A DNA stretch of 64,000 nucleotides from Klebsiella huaxiensis (lineage in GTDB: Bacteria > Pseudomonadota > Gammaproteobacteria > Enterobacterales > Enterobacteriaceae): NCBI RefSeq assembly GCF_003261575.2, contig NZ_CP036175.1, positions 2,976,001 to 3,040,000 on the forward strand, in the 5' to 3' direction. Below, one piece after another: positions 41,732-51,368 of the stretch. Made by a program: the position numbers and the translations under genes. A model generated the notes under the pieces. It saw nothing but the letters and a program-made list of their open reading frames with translations, ran no database searches and had not been told where the DNA came from. Within the stretch, counting starts at the first letter, position 1. Each line of letters opens with the position of its first letter.

Positions 41732-42958
41732 TTACTCTCTGGCCCAGACTCTTTTTCCACGAAAATAGACTGCCTCAACGGCAGGCAAACGCGCAACAAC
41801 TTGTGCCGAACAGGCAGCATTTAGCAAAATAAAACTGGCTTCATCGTTCACTTCCGGCCAGGCCATATCGCCGCTGTCGCTAAGCGGCAGGCAATGACCG
41901 GTGGCTATAGCCAGCGCCCGGCTCAGCTCAAACTCCGTACCGCGCGTATACAGCCGCGCCCAATCATGCGCTTTCGCCAGCATACTGGCAGAACCAAACG
42001 GCGACCAATGATCGATAACGCTATCGGTGCCGCTTAACAGGCGCACACCGCGTTCGCGTAAATAGGGCAGCGGCATCACGTCCGTGCCCAACGGCAGACA
42101 GCTCGCCAGCGAAACATCAAGCTCCACCATCCGCCCGGCCAGTTCGCTCAGTTCCGCACGTTCGACTTGCGCCAGGCAGTAGGCGTGGCTCAACGTCAGT
42201 TTGCCGCGCAGCGTCGGCTCCCGTTCTAGCGCATTCAGTAAATAGCGGATGCAGGCAATGCCGGTCGATTTATCTTCATGCAGGTGGTAATCAATGCCCT
42301 TACCCGCTTCAACGGCTAGCGTCAGCGTCGCTTCCAGCGAACGGACCATATCACCATCCACTTTTGACGGATCCAAACCACCGACCCATTCACAGCCCAG
42401 CGCCAGCGCTTCACGCATCAGCGACAGTGACCCCGAACGCAGCAGGCCATGCTGCGGAAAGGCCACGATCTCGCACTGCAGCCGCTCTCGCCAGGGGGCC
42501 AGCGCCTCCAGCAAATGTCGCAGGCTTTGCAAACCGCTGACCGGCTCGATATTGCAATGACTGCGAACGTACGTCGTGCCCTGCTGCTGTAATAGCTGCA
42601 ATAGCGCATGCGTGCGCTGCACCGAGGTGGGCAGCAGCGTCGGGAGTATCTCTTGCTCAAGAGCGATCATCGCAAAAATATCCTGCGCTCCGTTCTCCCG
42701 CGCCGCACGCCAGGGGCCGCCATAAAAGGTTTTATCCAGATGAATATGTTCATCGCGGGTGGCGGGAAGCATCAGATACCCTTGGGCATCCTGCCAGGCG
42801 ACGCCCGGCAGACGCTGGATTCCGGCATAGATAGCGTGGATCCTACCGTCCACGATATCAAGGGTAAACTCCGCGCATTCGGTGCCCTGCACCACGCCCT
42901 GACGGCGGATAAACCCCTGCTCCAGACGGACGTTCGTCAATAAATAGCGTTCACTCAT
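41732..42958 (-). CDS. Amidohydrolase, cytosine deaminase-like (third of three)
   Basis: A 408-residue metal-dependent hydrolase with the cytosine-deaminase/AtzC layout: HxH in DEHIHLDKT, VGGLDPSKVDGD, second His in DYHLHEDKS, LSHAYCLAQ, and catalytic Asp in SGTDSVIDHWSP. All metal ligands are present, so it should be active. I chose the ATG at 42958, which overlaps the end of the previous gene by eight bases; a longer frame reads back over that gene. It shares its family with the 396-residue enzyme upstream but the two are clearly diverged, so they probably act on different intermediates. Confidence 0.88.
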   Translation of the reverse strand: MSERYLLTNVRLEQGFIRRQGVVQGTECAEFTLDIVDGRIHAIYAGIQRLPGVAWQDAQGYLMLPATRDEHIHLDKTFYGGPWRAARENGAQDIFAMIALEQEILPTLLPTSVQRTHALLQLLQQQGTTYVRSHCNIEPVSGLQSLRHLLEALAPWRERLQCEIVAFPQHGLLRSGSLSLMREALALGCEWVGGLDPSKVDGDMVRSLEATLTLAVEAGKGIDYHLHEDKSTGIACIRYLLNALEREPTLRGKLTLSHAYCLAQVERAELSELAGRMVELDVSLASCLPLGTDVMPLPYLRERGVRLLSGTDSVIDHWSPFGSASMLAKAHDWARLYTRGTEFELSRALAIATGHCLPLSDSGDMAWPEVNDEASFILLNAACSAQVVARLPAVEAVYFRGKRVWARE

Positions 42959-44441
42959 CGGCGTTTCCCCGGCGGCAAAGCGGAAAAGTCGGCGGCACAA
43001 TCTCCGCCAGCGGCGGATGGTTAACCGTCCGTTCTGGGTAGCTGTCCAGAATATGGCGGAATACATGCTGCGACTGAGCATGCAGTTCTGCGAGATCGTA
43101 ACCGGCCTGCACCATACGTCCTTCCCAGTAGACCTTGCGGCCGGCCACGATTGTGCCGGTAACATCGCGCCCATTACCACTCAATACCAGCGCGGCGATA
43201 GGGTCGAATATCTGGCCCAGCGCGGGCTGATCGAGGTTGACTACCACCATATCCGCCTGGCAGCCCGGCGCGAGCCGCCCCAAATCATCGCGCCCCAGCG
43301 CCTGCGCCCCGCCAATTGTCGCCATACGATAATAATCCGCACTGCTGGCGGCGGCGATATCGCCGGTCACCACCCGGCTCAGGATCACGCCGAGATGCAT
43401 ATTGCTGAACATATCCGGCGGGAAGGTATCGGTGCCAAGCGCCATATTGACGCCAGCCGCCTTAAGCTGCGGATACTGTTCGAGATATTTTGCATGGCGA
43501 CCGGAAACCAGCGGACAGGAGACCACCGTCGCCCCGGAATGGGCCAGCCGCGTAATATCCTGCGCAATCCGCTGCGGCGTGGGCTGCGCGCCGCCCAAAA
43601 ACTGGCCATGCGGCAGCAGCATGTGGCGGTTGAGCAGTCCGGCGTCGTCGAGCACTTCCAACGAGCTCTTGCCCCGGTAGCGACTGGCGATTTCCTGGAC
43701 TTCCATCTCACTCTGACAGCAATGCAGGCGGGTGGGACAGGCAAGTTCCGCCACCAGCGCCGACAGTTCGTCAAGCCACTGCGGGTCACCGCCTTCAATT
43801 CGGTCCGGTGCCAGCATGCCGCTTAACGTTGGTACGCCGCGCTGGCGCAGGCGCTGGAAAAAACGCTGCGCGTCTTCAAGGCCGCGACGGGCCTGCCCTC
43901 TGTCTTCGCGGCGGCTAAAATTCCCTGCGGCATCGGTAACATAATAGCCGGACATAAACGCCGGGCCGAGCCAGGCGCGCGCACCGAGAGACTCAGCAAC
44001 GTCTGCCGCATAAAGGTACTCGTCGACACCCTCCGCCCATTGGCGGTAGAGGATCGAGGTTATCGGCGCAAAGCTGGTGATCCCGTTGCGCAGCAACTGG
44101 CTGTAGGCGTAACGCTTGGCGAAATCGAGTTGTTCACGGGTATAAAGATCGCGCCGCTGCCAGTCATCGGCGACGATCCGCCCTTTCCGCCAGCCGGGCT
44201 GGTTATCGAAAGCCAGCACGGTGGTGTCTAAATCACCCAGCGCATCGAGGTCGATAAAACCTGGGCTAACCAGGCTGTTGCCCGCGTTGATCTCTTCATC
44301 GATCAGGCCCGGATAATCGTGGCCAACAAAGAGAATTTTATCACCCTGATAGACCACTTCGCCGTCGGCATACAGGCAATGATCGCCCTCTCGGTAACCC
44401 ACGACCCAGGCGGCGCGAATACGCGTTGTTGTCTCAGTCAT
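42951..44441 (-). CDS. Amidohydrolase, chlorohydrolase/guanine-deaminase-like, without the usual HxH
   Basis: A 496-residue member of the COG0402 group (AtzA/TrzN/SsnA-type). The barrel motifs RLHCCQSEMEV, LLPHGQFLGG and MALGTDTFPPDMFSNMH are present. But where the family has HxH after the PGFID strand, this protein reads PGFIDLDALGDLDTT (residues 60-74), with aspartates and no histidine. Metal binding must therefore differ, or this is a subfamily with another chemistry. The start overlaps the previous stop as TAATG. It lies between two cytosine-deaminase-like genes. Confidence 0.82.
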   Translation of the reverse strand: MTETTTRIRAAWVVGYREGDHCLYADGEVVYQGDKILFVGHDYPGLIDEEINAGNSLVSPGFIDLDALGDLDTTVLAFDNQPGWRKGRIVADDWQRRDLYTREQLDFAKRYAYSQLLRNGITSFAPITSILYRQWAEGVDEYLYAADVAESLGARAWLGPAFMSGYYVTDAAGNFSRREDRGQARRGLEDAQRFFQRLRQRGVPTLSGMLAPDRIEGGDPQWLDELSALVAELACPTRLHCCQSEMEVQEIASRYRGKSSLEVLDDAGLLNRHMLLPHGQFLGGAQPTPQRIAQDITRLAHSGATVVSCPLVSGRHAKYLEQYPQLKAAGVNMALGTDTFPPDMFSNMHLGVILSRVVTGDIAAASSADYYRMATIGGAQALGRDDLGRLAPGCQADMVVVNLDQPALGQIFDPIAALVLSGNGRDVTGTIVAGRKVYWEGRMVQAGYDLAELHAQSQHVFRHILDSYPERTVNHPPLAEIVPPTFPLCRRGNADE

Positions 44442-45631
44442 TAGAAAAGGCACTCCCCGTTGTCCGCCACCAGCACGCCGCCTTTAAACACCTTCCGCTC
44501 GCGCGGGACCTCCACCAGCGCTTCCACCATACTGCGACCGGGGATCAGCACCAGATCGGCGCGGCAGCCGGGCGTAAGTCCATAATGGTTGAGCGCCATC
44601 ACCCGCGCGCCGCCGTGGGTAATGCTCTGCGCCGCACGCAAAATCTCGCTATCTTTACGCCAGCGGTAGCGTAGGCCCATCGTGACCGCCCGCTGGATCA
44701 TGTCGCCGTTGCCATAGGGACTCCAGGTATCGCGTACGCCGTCGTTTCCGGCGCAAACCGCCACCCCGGCGGCGTCAAGAAGCTCCCACGGCGGGACAGC
44801 AATATCGGCAGGAGCGGTCGTAGCCACGCTGACGCCCAGTTCCGCCATCTCCTCAGCAAAACGCTGCTGGCGGGCGGGCTCCACCATCCCCAGGCAAAAG
44901 CCGTGGCTGAGAGTCACCGCGTGCTGTTTCTGATAACGGCGGGTAAATTCCAGAATCAGTTCAAGACTGAATGCCCCCAGTTCGCCGCGTTCGTGCAGGT
45001 GAATATCAATTTTTTTATTGTGCCGACAGGCCAGTTCAAAAATGATTTGTAGGTGGCGCTGCGGGTCGCGGTCAAACGAGCACGGATCCAGCCCGCCAAC
45101 CAGTTCAGCCCCCATTTCCAGCGCGCGGTCCAGCAAGGCTTCGCTGCCGGGGTTTTGCAAAATTCCGCTCTGCGGGAAGGCGACGATTTCAATATCGACC
45201 TGCTGCGCTAACCGTCGGCGGGTCTCCAGCACGCCTTCCAGATTCGCCAGGCCAATCTCATTATCAATATCGACATGGGTACGAATAAACGAAGTGCCTG
45301 CCGCAATGCCGCGCCGGGCGATCCGCTCGGACTGCACCTGCGCATCAGGTCTCTGTTCATGCCGATAGGCGCGTTCGTTGGCGATAATCGCCGCCAGATC
45401 GCGCGGGACGTCATTGCGATACCATTCGCGCCCCAGCAGGGTTTTGTCGAGATGAGCATGTCCATCCACCAGGCCGGGAAAGGCCTGATAGCCGCGACCG
45501 TCAATCACGGTAGCGAATTCAGGCGGCGCGAGCGCCTCCGCGCTGGCGACAATTTTCCCGTCCTCAAGCAGCAGGTCAACGGGAGACGAGGAATCAAAAG
45601 GCGTGACGTTTTTCAGCAAAATGGCGGTCAT
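44441..45631 (-). CDS. Amidohydrolase, cytosine deaminase-like (first of three)
   Basis: A 396-residue enzyme of the CodA/AtzC type: HxH (His58, His60) in VDGHAHLDKT, VGGLDPCSFDRD, His211/His213 in IDIHLHERGE, His243 in LSHGFCLG and Asp297 in AGNDGVRDTWSP. All metal and catalytic positions are retained. Such enzymes deaminate or hydrolyse ring-type N compounds such as pyrimidines and triazines. The ATG directly follows the stop of the upstream ABC ATPase. The next gene overlaps as TAATG. Confidence 0.88.
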   Translation of the reverse strand: MTAILLKNVTPFDSSSPVDLLLEDGKIVASAEALAPPEFATVIDGRGYQAFPGLVDGHAHLDKTLLGREWYRNDVPRDLAAIIANERAYRHEQRPDAQVQSERIARRGIAAGTSFIRTHVDIDNEIGLANLEGVLETRRRLAQQVDIEIVAFPQSGILQNPGSEALLDRALEMGAELVGGLDPCSFDRDPQRHLQIIFELACRHNKKIDIHLHERGELGAFSLELILEFTRRYQKQHAVTLSHGFCLGMVEPARQQRFAEEMAELGVSVATTAPADIAVPPWELLDAAGVAVCAGNDGVRDTWSPYGNGDMIQRAVTMGLRYRWRKDSEILRAAQSITHGGARVMALNHYGLTPGCRADLVLIPGRSMVEALVEVPRERKVFKGGVLVADNGECLF

Positions 45632-46666
45632 TTACGATACCTTCGCTAACGGAATAGAGGTGGAACAGGCCATCACTTCAATCGGGAAGTGACACTCCAG
45701 TTGATGATTTTCGCTGAGGCTATGTGCGGGCGGCATTGTCTGGTGGCACAGCGGTTTGGCATAGGGACAGCGTGGCGCGAAGGCACAGCCCGGCGGCGGA
45801 GACAGCGGGCTGGGCGCTTCACCGCGAATCGGTTCGCGGGCGCTGGCCGGGGCGTCAAACTGCGGAATCGCCGCCATCAGCATGCGCGTATAAGGGTGCG
45901 CCGGACGGGCGAAGATCTCTTCGACGCTGCCCTGCTCAACCAGCCTGCCAAGATACATCACTCCAACCCGGTCGGAGATATGCGAAATCACCGCCATATT
46001 GTGGCTGATAAAAAAGTAGGTCAGCCCATTCTCCCGTTGCAACTTGCGCATCAGGTTGAGCACCTGCGCCTGTACCGAGACGTCAAGCGCCGAGGTGGGT
46101 TCATCGCAAATCAGAAAACCCGGCTGCGTCGCCAGCGCGCGGGCAATAGAGATACGCTGGCGCTGGCCGCCGGAAAACTCATGCGGAAATTTATCCAGAT
46201 CGCTCGCAGAAAGCCCGACCTGCTCCAGTAGCTCGCCACAGTACGCTCTGGCCTGGCGAGTGGTGCCGACCTTTTTCGCCAGCACCAGCGGTTCGGCCAG
46301 CGAGCGGGCGATGCGCCAACGCGGGTTGAGGCTAGCGTAGGGGTCCTGAAAGATCATTTGCGTGCCGCTTTGCCCTGTTGCATCGTCCATTTGCCCGCTG
46401 CGCCAGGCGTAATTTATCTCGCCGGACGAAGGCTGATAAAGCCCGGCCAGCGCGCGGGCGACGGTCGATTTTCCGCACCCTGATTCGCCCACGATACTGA
46501 ACGTCTCCCCCTGACGAATCGCGAGGCTAATGCCGCGCACCGCGTGCAGCTCCTTTTTCGCCGCCGGGCGAAAGAGCGAGGTTTTTTTCTCGCGCCCAAG
46601 GCTAAAGCGAATATGCAGATCGCGAATGGTCACCACTTCAGGTGGCAGCCCCGATGGCTCGTTCAT
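45632..46666 (-). CDS. ABC transporter ATP-binding protein (OppF/DppF type)
   Basis: A 344-residue ATPase with Walker A GESGCGKSTVA, signature FSGGQRQRISIARAL, Walker B FLICDEPTSALDVS and the C-terminal oligopeptide-transporter extension (PPGCAFAPRCPYAKPLCHQ, four Cys). It powers uptake together with the OppD-type partner, whose stop it overlaps by four bases. The cluster encodes a complete importer with binding protein, two permeases and two ATPases. Confidence 0.93.
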   Translation of the reverse strand: MNEPSGLPPEVVTIRDLHIRFSLGREKKTSLFRPAAKKELHAVRGISLAIRQGETFSIVGESGCGKSTVARALAGLYQPSSGEINYAWRSGQMDDATGQSGTQMIFQDPYASLNPRWRIARSLAEPLVLAKKVGTTRQARAYCGELLEQVGLSASDLDKFPHEFSGGQRQRISIARALATQPGFLICDEPTSALDVSVQAQVLNLMRKLQRENGLTYFFISHNMAVISHISDRVGVMYLGRLVEQGSVEEIFARPAHPYTRMLMAAIPQFDAPASAREPIRGEAPSPLSPPPGCAFAPRCPYAKPLCHQTMPPAHSLSENHQLECHFPIEVMACSTSIPLAKVS

Positions 46667-47646
46667 AACGATTCTCCTTGCGGATGGAAACAGGCCAACT
46701 GGGCCTCCTGTCGGTGATGCATCGAGGGCTGCTGCTCACGGCATTGTGCGCTGGCATGCGGGCAGCGGGGATTAAACGCGCAGCCCTGCGGCAGAGCATT
46801 GAGGCGCGGCATTGCGCCATCGATTTGCATCAGGTATTCGCGCCTTTCGTTCATTGACGGAATGGACTGAATCAGCCCGCGCGTATATGGGTGCTGAGGA
46901 TGGCGAATCACATTGGCGACCGGCCCGGTTTCGACAATGCGCCCAGCGTACATCACCGCCACTCTGGAGCAGACCTCCGCCACCACCCCCATATCGTGCG
47001 TAATCAGCATTACTGCCGTTCCGTGCTGTTCGCATAACCGGCGCAGCACGCCCAGGACCTGCGCCTGTACCGACACATCCAGCGCCGTGGTGGGTTCATC
47101 GGCAATCACCAGCTGCGGGTCGACGCACAGCGCCAGCGCAATCACCACCCGTTGGCGCATCCCGCCGGAAAGCTGGTGCGGATACTGATCGATGCGCTGA
47201 CGTGGGCTGTTGATCCCCACTTCCGTTAGCAGCGCGACCGCCCGCTCCCGCGCCTCGTCAGTCGACAAGGGAAGATGGGTACGGATGGTTTCAATTATCT
47301 GTTGTCCGATGGTCAGCACCGGGTTCAGGCTGGTAAGCGGGTCCTGAAAGATGCAACTGATCGCTTTACCCCGTAGCTGACGCCGGGCTTCATCGTCCAG
47401 ATTATCGATACGCTTTTCGGCAAACCAGATTTCACCTGCGCGGATGCGTCCTGGGGTTTGCAGCAATCCGGCGATAGCCGCCCCGGTCAGGGATTTCCCC
47501 GCGCCCGATTCGCCCACCATGCCGAGGATCTCTCCCGGCTGCATCGCCAGCGTCAGATCGTGAATCGCCTGCAGGTTGCCTTTGCGGTGCAGGAATTCAA
47601 TACTCAGATTTTTCACTTCCAGTAACGCCCGTGGAGAAGCCGTCAT
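46663..47646 (-). CDS. ABC transporter ATP-binding protein (OppD/DppD type)
   Basis: A 327-residue ATPase: Walker A GESGAGKSLTG, signature LSGGMRQRVVIALAL, Walker B LVIADEPTTALDVS, and the peptide-transporter C-terminal motif (LPQGCAFNPRCPHASAQC) with iron-sulfur-type cysteines. AGAGGAA precedes the ATG. It pairs with the OppF-type ATPase downstream (4-bp overlap). Confidence 0.93.
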   Translation of the reverse strand: MTASPRALLEVKNLSIEFLHRKGNLQAIHDLTLAMQPGEILGMVGESGAGKSLTGAAIAGLLQTPGRIRAGEIWFAEKRIDNLDDEARRQLRGKAISCIFQDPLTSLNPVLTIGQQIIETIRTHLPLSTDEARERAVALLTEVGINSPRQRIDQYPHQLSGGMRQRVVIALALCVDPQLVIADEPTTALDVSVQAQVLGVLRRLCEQHGTAVMLITHDMGVVAEVCSRVAVMYAGRIVETGPVANVIRHPQHPYTRGLIQSIPSMNERREYLMQIDGAMPRLNALPQGCAFNPRCPHASAQCREQQPSMHHRQEAQLACFHPQGESL

Positions 47647-47657
47647 CGTCGTTCCTC

Positions 47658-48626
47658 TTAGCGTAGCTTAGGGTTGAGGGCGTTGAGCAGCCAGTCGCCC
47701 AGCACGTTAAACGCCAGCGAAAGAATGACCAACAGGGTGGCGGGAAACAGCACAATCCACCATTGCCCGGAAAAGAGATACTGGTTGCCTTCGTTGATAA
47801 GCGTACCGAGCGAAGGCTGGTCCGGCGGCATACCGACGCCGAGAAAGGACATCGTGGCTTCGGTAAGAATGGCGACACCAAGGTGCAGCGTCGCCATCAC
47901 CAGCACCGGACGCATTACGTTAGGCACAATGTGCGCCAACATGATATGCAGGTGGCTGCCGCCGCTTATTTGCGACGCCATCACGTATTCCCGCCCCTTT
48001 TCCAGTAAAGTCAGGCTGCGCACCGTGCGGGCGTATTGCATCCAGCCGGTCAGGGCAATCGCGCCAATCAGGATAGCCGGGGCAAAATGGCCGATATACT
48101 CTTTTGGGATGGCGACGCGCGCGACACCGCTGACCAGCAGGGTAAACATAATGGTGGGAATACTGAGCATGGCGTCGGCAAAACGCATAATCAGCGTATC
48201 CACCACGCCGCCGAAGTAGCCGCTGAGAACTCCAAGCGCGACGCCGAGAGCCACGGAGGCCAGCACGCTCAGGCCCCCGATAATCAGCGAGATATTCAGG
48301 CCGTACAGCATCAACGAGAGAATATCCCGCCCCTGCACATCGGTACCCAGCCAGAAGCGTGGTTCGCCGCCGTTCATCCATGCAGGCGGTAATTCTGAGT
48401 CCATTAAGTCGAAACCGGCGGTATCAAAAACATTGTGCGGCGCGATCCAATGGCTGAATAAAGAGCACAGTAATATCAGTGCACAGCAGGTAAAGGCGAC
48501 TACCGCGCTTTTGCTTTGCCAGAATAACCAAAAAAAATCGCTATCAAGAAAAGAGCGCCAGCGCGCCACCAGACGGGTGGTAAATTTTCGCCCCGCCGCC
48601 GTATCTGAATAATGATGAGGTTGCAT
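47658..48626 (-). CDS. ABC transporter permease (OppC/DppC type)
   Basis: A 322-residue inner-membrane permease with six predicted helices; the first helix is in AVVAFTCCALILLCSLF. Family features are HNVFDTAGFD, FWLGTDVQGRDILSLMLYG and the cytoplasmic EAA-type loop around GREYVMASQISGGSHLHIM. AGGAG lies upstream. It forms the channel with the OppB-type protein encoded 9 bp upstream. Confidence 0.93.
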   Translation of the reverse strand: MQPHHYSDTAAGRKFTTRLVARWRSFLDSDFFWLFWQSKSAVVAFTCCALILLCSLFSHWIAPHNVFDTAGFDLMDSELPPAWMNGGEPRFWLGTDVQGRDILSLMLYGLNISLIIGGLSVLASVALGVALGVLSGYFGGVVDTLIMRFADAMLSIPTIMFTLLVSGVARVAIPKEYIGHFAPAILIGAIALTGWMQYARTVRSLTLLEKGREYVMASQISGGSHLHIMLAHIVPNVMRPVLVMATLHLGVAILTEATMSFLGVGMPPDQPSLGTLINEGNQYLFSGQWWIVLFPATLLVILSLAFNVLGDWLLNALNPKLR

Positions 48627-48635
48627 CGAAGCTCC

Positions 48636-49598
48636 TTATTGCGCGCGCATACGTGGGTCGATCAGGTAATACAGCAGATCGACGATGGTATTGATCACAA
48701 TAAATATCAGGGCGATAAATAACAGATAGCCAGACAGCACCGGGACATCAACGTAATTAATGGACTGAATTAACAGCAACCCCATTCCCGGCCATTGAAA
48801 AACGGTCTCAATAACAATCGCAAAGGCGATCAGCCCACCAATTTGTAAACCAATGACCGTGACTACCGGCAATAATGCATTACGCAGGGCATGACGAAAC
48901 CAGATGCGGTAATTTTCAATGCCGCGCGCGCGGGCGAATTTAATGTAATCGGCTTTCATCACTTCCAGCATTTCCGTGCGCACCAGACGCATAATGATGG
49001 TAATCATTGACAGCGCCAGTGACAGCGACGGCAGCACAATCGAGCGCCAACCGGATGCGGTCAGCAGGCCGCTCGACCAGAAGCCCATTCTGACGGTTTC
49101 GCCGCGACCGCTGGAGGGGAACCAGCCCAGCCAGACTGAAAAGACGATAATTAGCATAATACCTATCAGGAACCACGGCAGCGAGACGCCAATCAGCGAG
49201 AGGATCTGCACCCCCTCGCGAAGGATTTTGTTGCGCGTGATGGCAACCCAGACGCCCAGCGGAAAGCCGACGGCCAGCGAAATGACCACCGCGACAAACA
49301 CCAGTTCCAGGGTTGCCGGCAGGCGTTCCATAATGAGCTGAAATACCGATACCTGGTTGTAATATGAGATGCCGAAATTACCGTGCAGCAAACGGGAAAT
49401 ATAATGTAAAAACTGCACAAATACCGGGTCATTTAACCCCAGACTGGCCCGAAGCTGCATTCGTTCCACTTCCGTGGCGCTTTCCGGTAGCATATTCGCC
49501 ACCGGGTCGCCAAGATACTGAAACAGAATAAAAGAGATCAGCGCGACACCGGCCAGCAACATCGCAGCCTGAAATAGCTTACGCAATAAAAACAACAT
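48636..49598 (-). CDS. ABC transporter permease (OppB/DppB type)
   Basis: A 320-residue permease with the N-terminal OppB motif (LLRKLFQAAMLLAGVALISF), LGLNDPVFVQFLHYI, and the EAA loop (MLEVMKADYIKFARARGIENY). I chose the ATG at 49598, preceded by GGAGG; a start four codons earlier would lie on that site. A long-range stem (49623-49714) separates it from the binding-protein gene and may set their expression ratio. Confidence 0.92.
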   Translation of the reverse strand: MLFLLRKLFQAAMLLAGVALISFILFQYLGDPVANMLPESATEVERMQLRASLGLNDPVFVQFLHYISRLLHGNFGISYYNQVSVFQLIMERLPATLELVFVAVVISLAVGFPLGVWVAITRNKILREGVQILSLIGVSLPWFLIGIMLIIVFSVWLGWFPSSGRGETVRMGFWSSGLLTASGWRSIVLPSLSLALSMITIIMRLVRTEMLEVMKADYIKFARARGIENYRIWFRHALRNALLPVVTVIGLQIGGLIAFAIVIETVFQWPGMGLLLIQSINYVDVPVLSGYLLFIALIFIVINTIVDLLYYLIDPRMRAQ

Positions 49599-49622
49599 TA
49601 TTGCCTCCAAATTAAAATAATG

Positions 49623-49714
49623 GTCTGCGCGAATAAATGGGGAGCAACATCGCCCTATTACCTGTACGGGTAGCCCGAGGATATTTACCCCCCAACAATG
49701 AATATTCCGCAGAC
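49623..49714 (-). repeat. Intercistronic stem between binding-protein and permease genes
   Basis: GTCTGCGCGAAT (49623-49634) and ATTCCGCAGAC (49704-49714) can pair over 11 bp with one bulged base and enclose about 70 nt. Stems in this position (as after malE) protect the binding-protein message and lower expression of the permease genes downstream. Confidence 0.45.
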
Positions 49715-49720
49715 AATTAA

Positions 49721-51307
49721 TTATGGCGTAACGTTACCGTACCAAAGTCGCTGTACGTTATCTGGCGTCTGTTTTAATTGTAGATTTTTATTCATGGCCC
49801 ACACCACCGGTTCAAAATGCATCGGCAGGAACGGCAGGTCTTTATTGGCAATTGCCACCGCCTGGCTGAGTAAAGCAATACGCTTCGTATTATCGAGTTC
49901 ACCCACCGACTGGTCGATAAGCTTATCGGCTTCACTATTGCTGTAGCGTGGAATATTAAAGGTGCCCAAGTTTTTACCGTCATTGGTATGCAGTAGCTGC
50001 ACCGCCACGCTGTAAGGGTCCATGATCGGCAGGTTGGCCCAGCCCAGTACGCCAACATCGGTGCGGCCATTGACCAGGATCGGGTCATAGACGCTGGCCG
50101 GATGCACGTTTAGGTTGGTTTTGACGCCAATTTTGGCCCAGAAGCTTTGTACCGCCTGGCACCATTGCGCCGCATTAATATAGGTGCCTTCCGGGCAATC
50201 AAAGGCCAGATTAAAGCCGTTTGGGTAGCCCGCTTCGGCCAGCAACGCCTTTGCCTTTTGCGGATCGTAGGCAATATCCGGGCTGCTTGCCGCGTTGTAA
50301 CCCGGAATATCCGGCGCCAGATAGTTGTTGGTGGGCTTCGTCAGGCCGCGCATCACCTTCTGGGTAATCGCTTCGCGGTTGATAGCCATCAGCAACGCCT
50401 GGCGCACGCGCAAATCTTGCAGCGGGTTTTCGGCCTTCTCATTTTTAGCGTTAAGCTTGTCGCGCATATTCAGGCTTAAATAATCCACCCGCAGCGACGG
50501 GCTGATCTGCATATTGATCTTTGGATTACTCTGCAGACGCGGAATATCTTGCAGCGGTACCGACGTTACCAGATCGTATTCTCCCGCCAGCAGTCCTGAC
50601 AGGCGTGTAGCGTCAGAGGTCACCGGCTTAAATACAATCTTATCGATATTGCCGCCGTGGGCCGCATTCCACCAGTTCGGGTTGCGTACCAATACCATTT
50701 GCGTATCACGCTGACGGCTTTGCAGAATAAACGGCCCGGTGCCGTTGGTATTGTTGGTGGCATAACCTTCCGTTCCCTGGCTGATATCGGTCGGTTTGAG
50801 GGCGTTGTGCTCGGTTAGCCACTCTTTATCCATGATCATTACGCCGGTCAGCTCATTCAGCGCAATACCGGTTTTCTTCACCAGATGAATATCAACGGTA
50901 TATTTATCGATGGCCACCGCGTTTTTAATCGTCGAGGCGTTGGCACGAATGCCCGAGGCAGGATCGGTCACCCTGGCCACCGAGGCCACGACATCGTCGG
51001 CGGTAAAATCGTTGCCGTTGTGAAATTTGACGCCCTCACGCAGCTTAAAACGAATCGTCGTATCGCCGGTCTGCTGCCAGCTGGTCGCCAGCCAGGGCTG
51101 AATTTGCAGATTATCATCGCGCTGCACCAGCGCTTCATAAATATGATTCTGGAAGGTCAACGCCTTGGTCGAGGCATATGCATCTGGATCCAGCGTCGGG
51201 ATATCGGCATCGGTCGCCCAACGAACCACATTTTCAGCACTTGCCTGCTGACACATTAGCCCGACCATGCTTCCTACCAGCAGCGATAACACTAATTTTT
51301 TCATCAT
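49721..51307 (-). CDS. ABC transporter substrate-binding protein (SBP_bac_5 family)
   Basis: A 528-residue periplasmic binding protein of the peptide/nickel type with a signal peptide (KLVLSLLVGSMVGLMCQQASA). Family segments are VRWATDADIPTLDPDAY, REGVKFHNGNDFTADDVV and DLRVRQALLMAINREAI. Members of this family also carry opines, nickel, haem and N-heterocycles; the nearby amidohydrolases argue against a plain peptide. An ATTGCTAGCAAT palindrome ends 28 bp before its start, so a promoter is likely here. Confidence 0.92.
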   Translation of the reverse strand: MMKKLVLSLLVGSMVGLMCQQASAENVVRWATDADIPTLDPDAYASTKALTFQNHIYEALVQRDDNLQIQPWLATSWQQTGDTTIRFKLREGVKFHNGNDFTADDVVASVARVTDPASGIRANASTIKNAVAIDKYTVDIHLVKKTGIALNELTGVMIMDKEWLTEHNALKPTDISQGTEGYATNNTNGTGPFILQSRQRDTQMVLVRNPNWWNAAHGGNIDKIVFKPVTSDATRLSGLLAGEYDLVTSVPLQDIPRLQSNPKINMQISPSLRVDYLSLNMRDKLNAKNEKAENPLQDLRVRQALLMAINREAITQKVMRGLTKPTNNYLAPDIPGYNAASSPDIAYDPQKAKALLAEAGYPNGFNLAFDCPEGTYINAAQWCQAVQSFWAKIGVKTNLNVHPASVYDPILVNGRTDVGVLGWANLPIMDPYSVAVQLLHTNDGKNLGTFNIPRYSNSEADKLIDQSVGELDNTKRIALLSQAVAIANKDLPFLPMHFEPVVWAMNKNLQLKQTPDNVQRLWYGNVTP

Positions 51308-51334
51308 TCACCACTCGAATTGTTTGCTAATAAC

Positions 51335-51346
51335 ATTGCTAGCAAT
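51335..51346. promoter_or_regulatory. Palindrome ATTGCTAGCAAT upstream of the binding-protein gene
   Basis: A perfect 12-bp palindrome, identical to the one at 52805-52816. It lies 28 bp ahead of the binding-protein start, inside the 61-bp gap after the SnoaL-like gene. FCD-type GntR regulators bind palindromes of this size, and the cluster encodes one. Confidence 0.65.
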
Positions 51347-51368
51347 TGCAATAACAATGCCATGTTGT

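Noticed and set aside
41732..45631. Naming the three amidohydrolases as atrazine genes (atzA, atzB, atzC)
   Set aside because: The resemblance is at family level only; one enzyme lacks the HxH motif and no triazine-specific residues could be identified.
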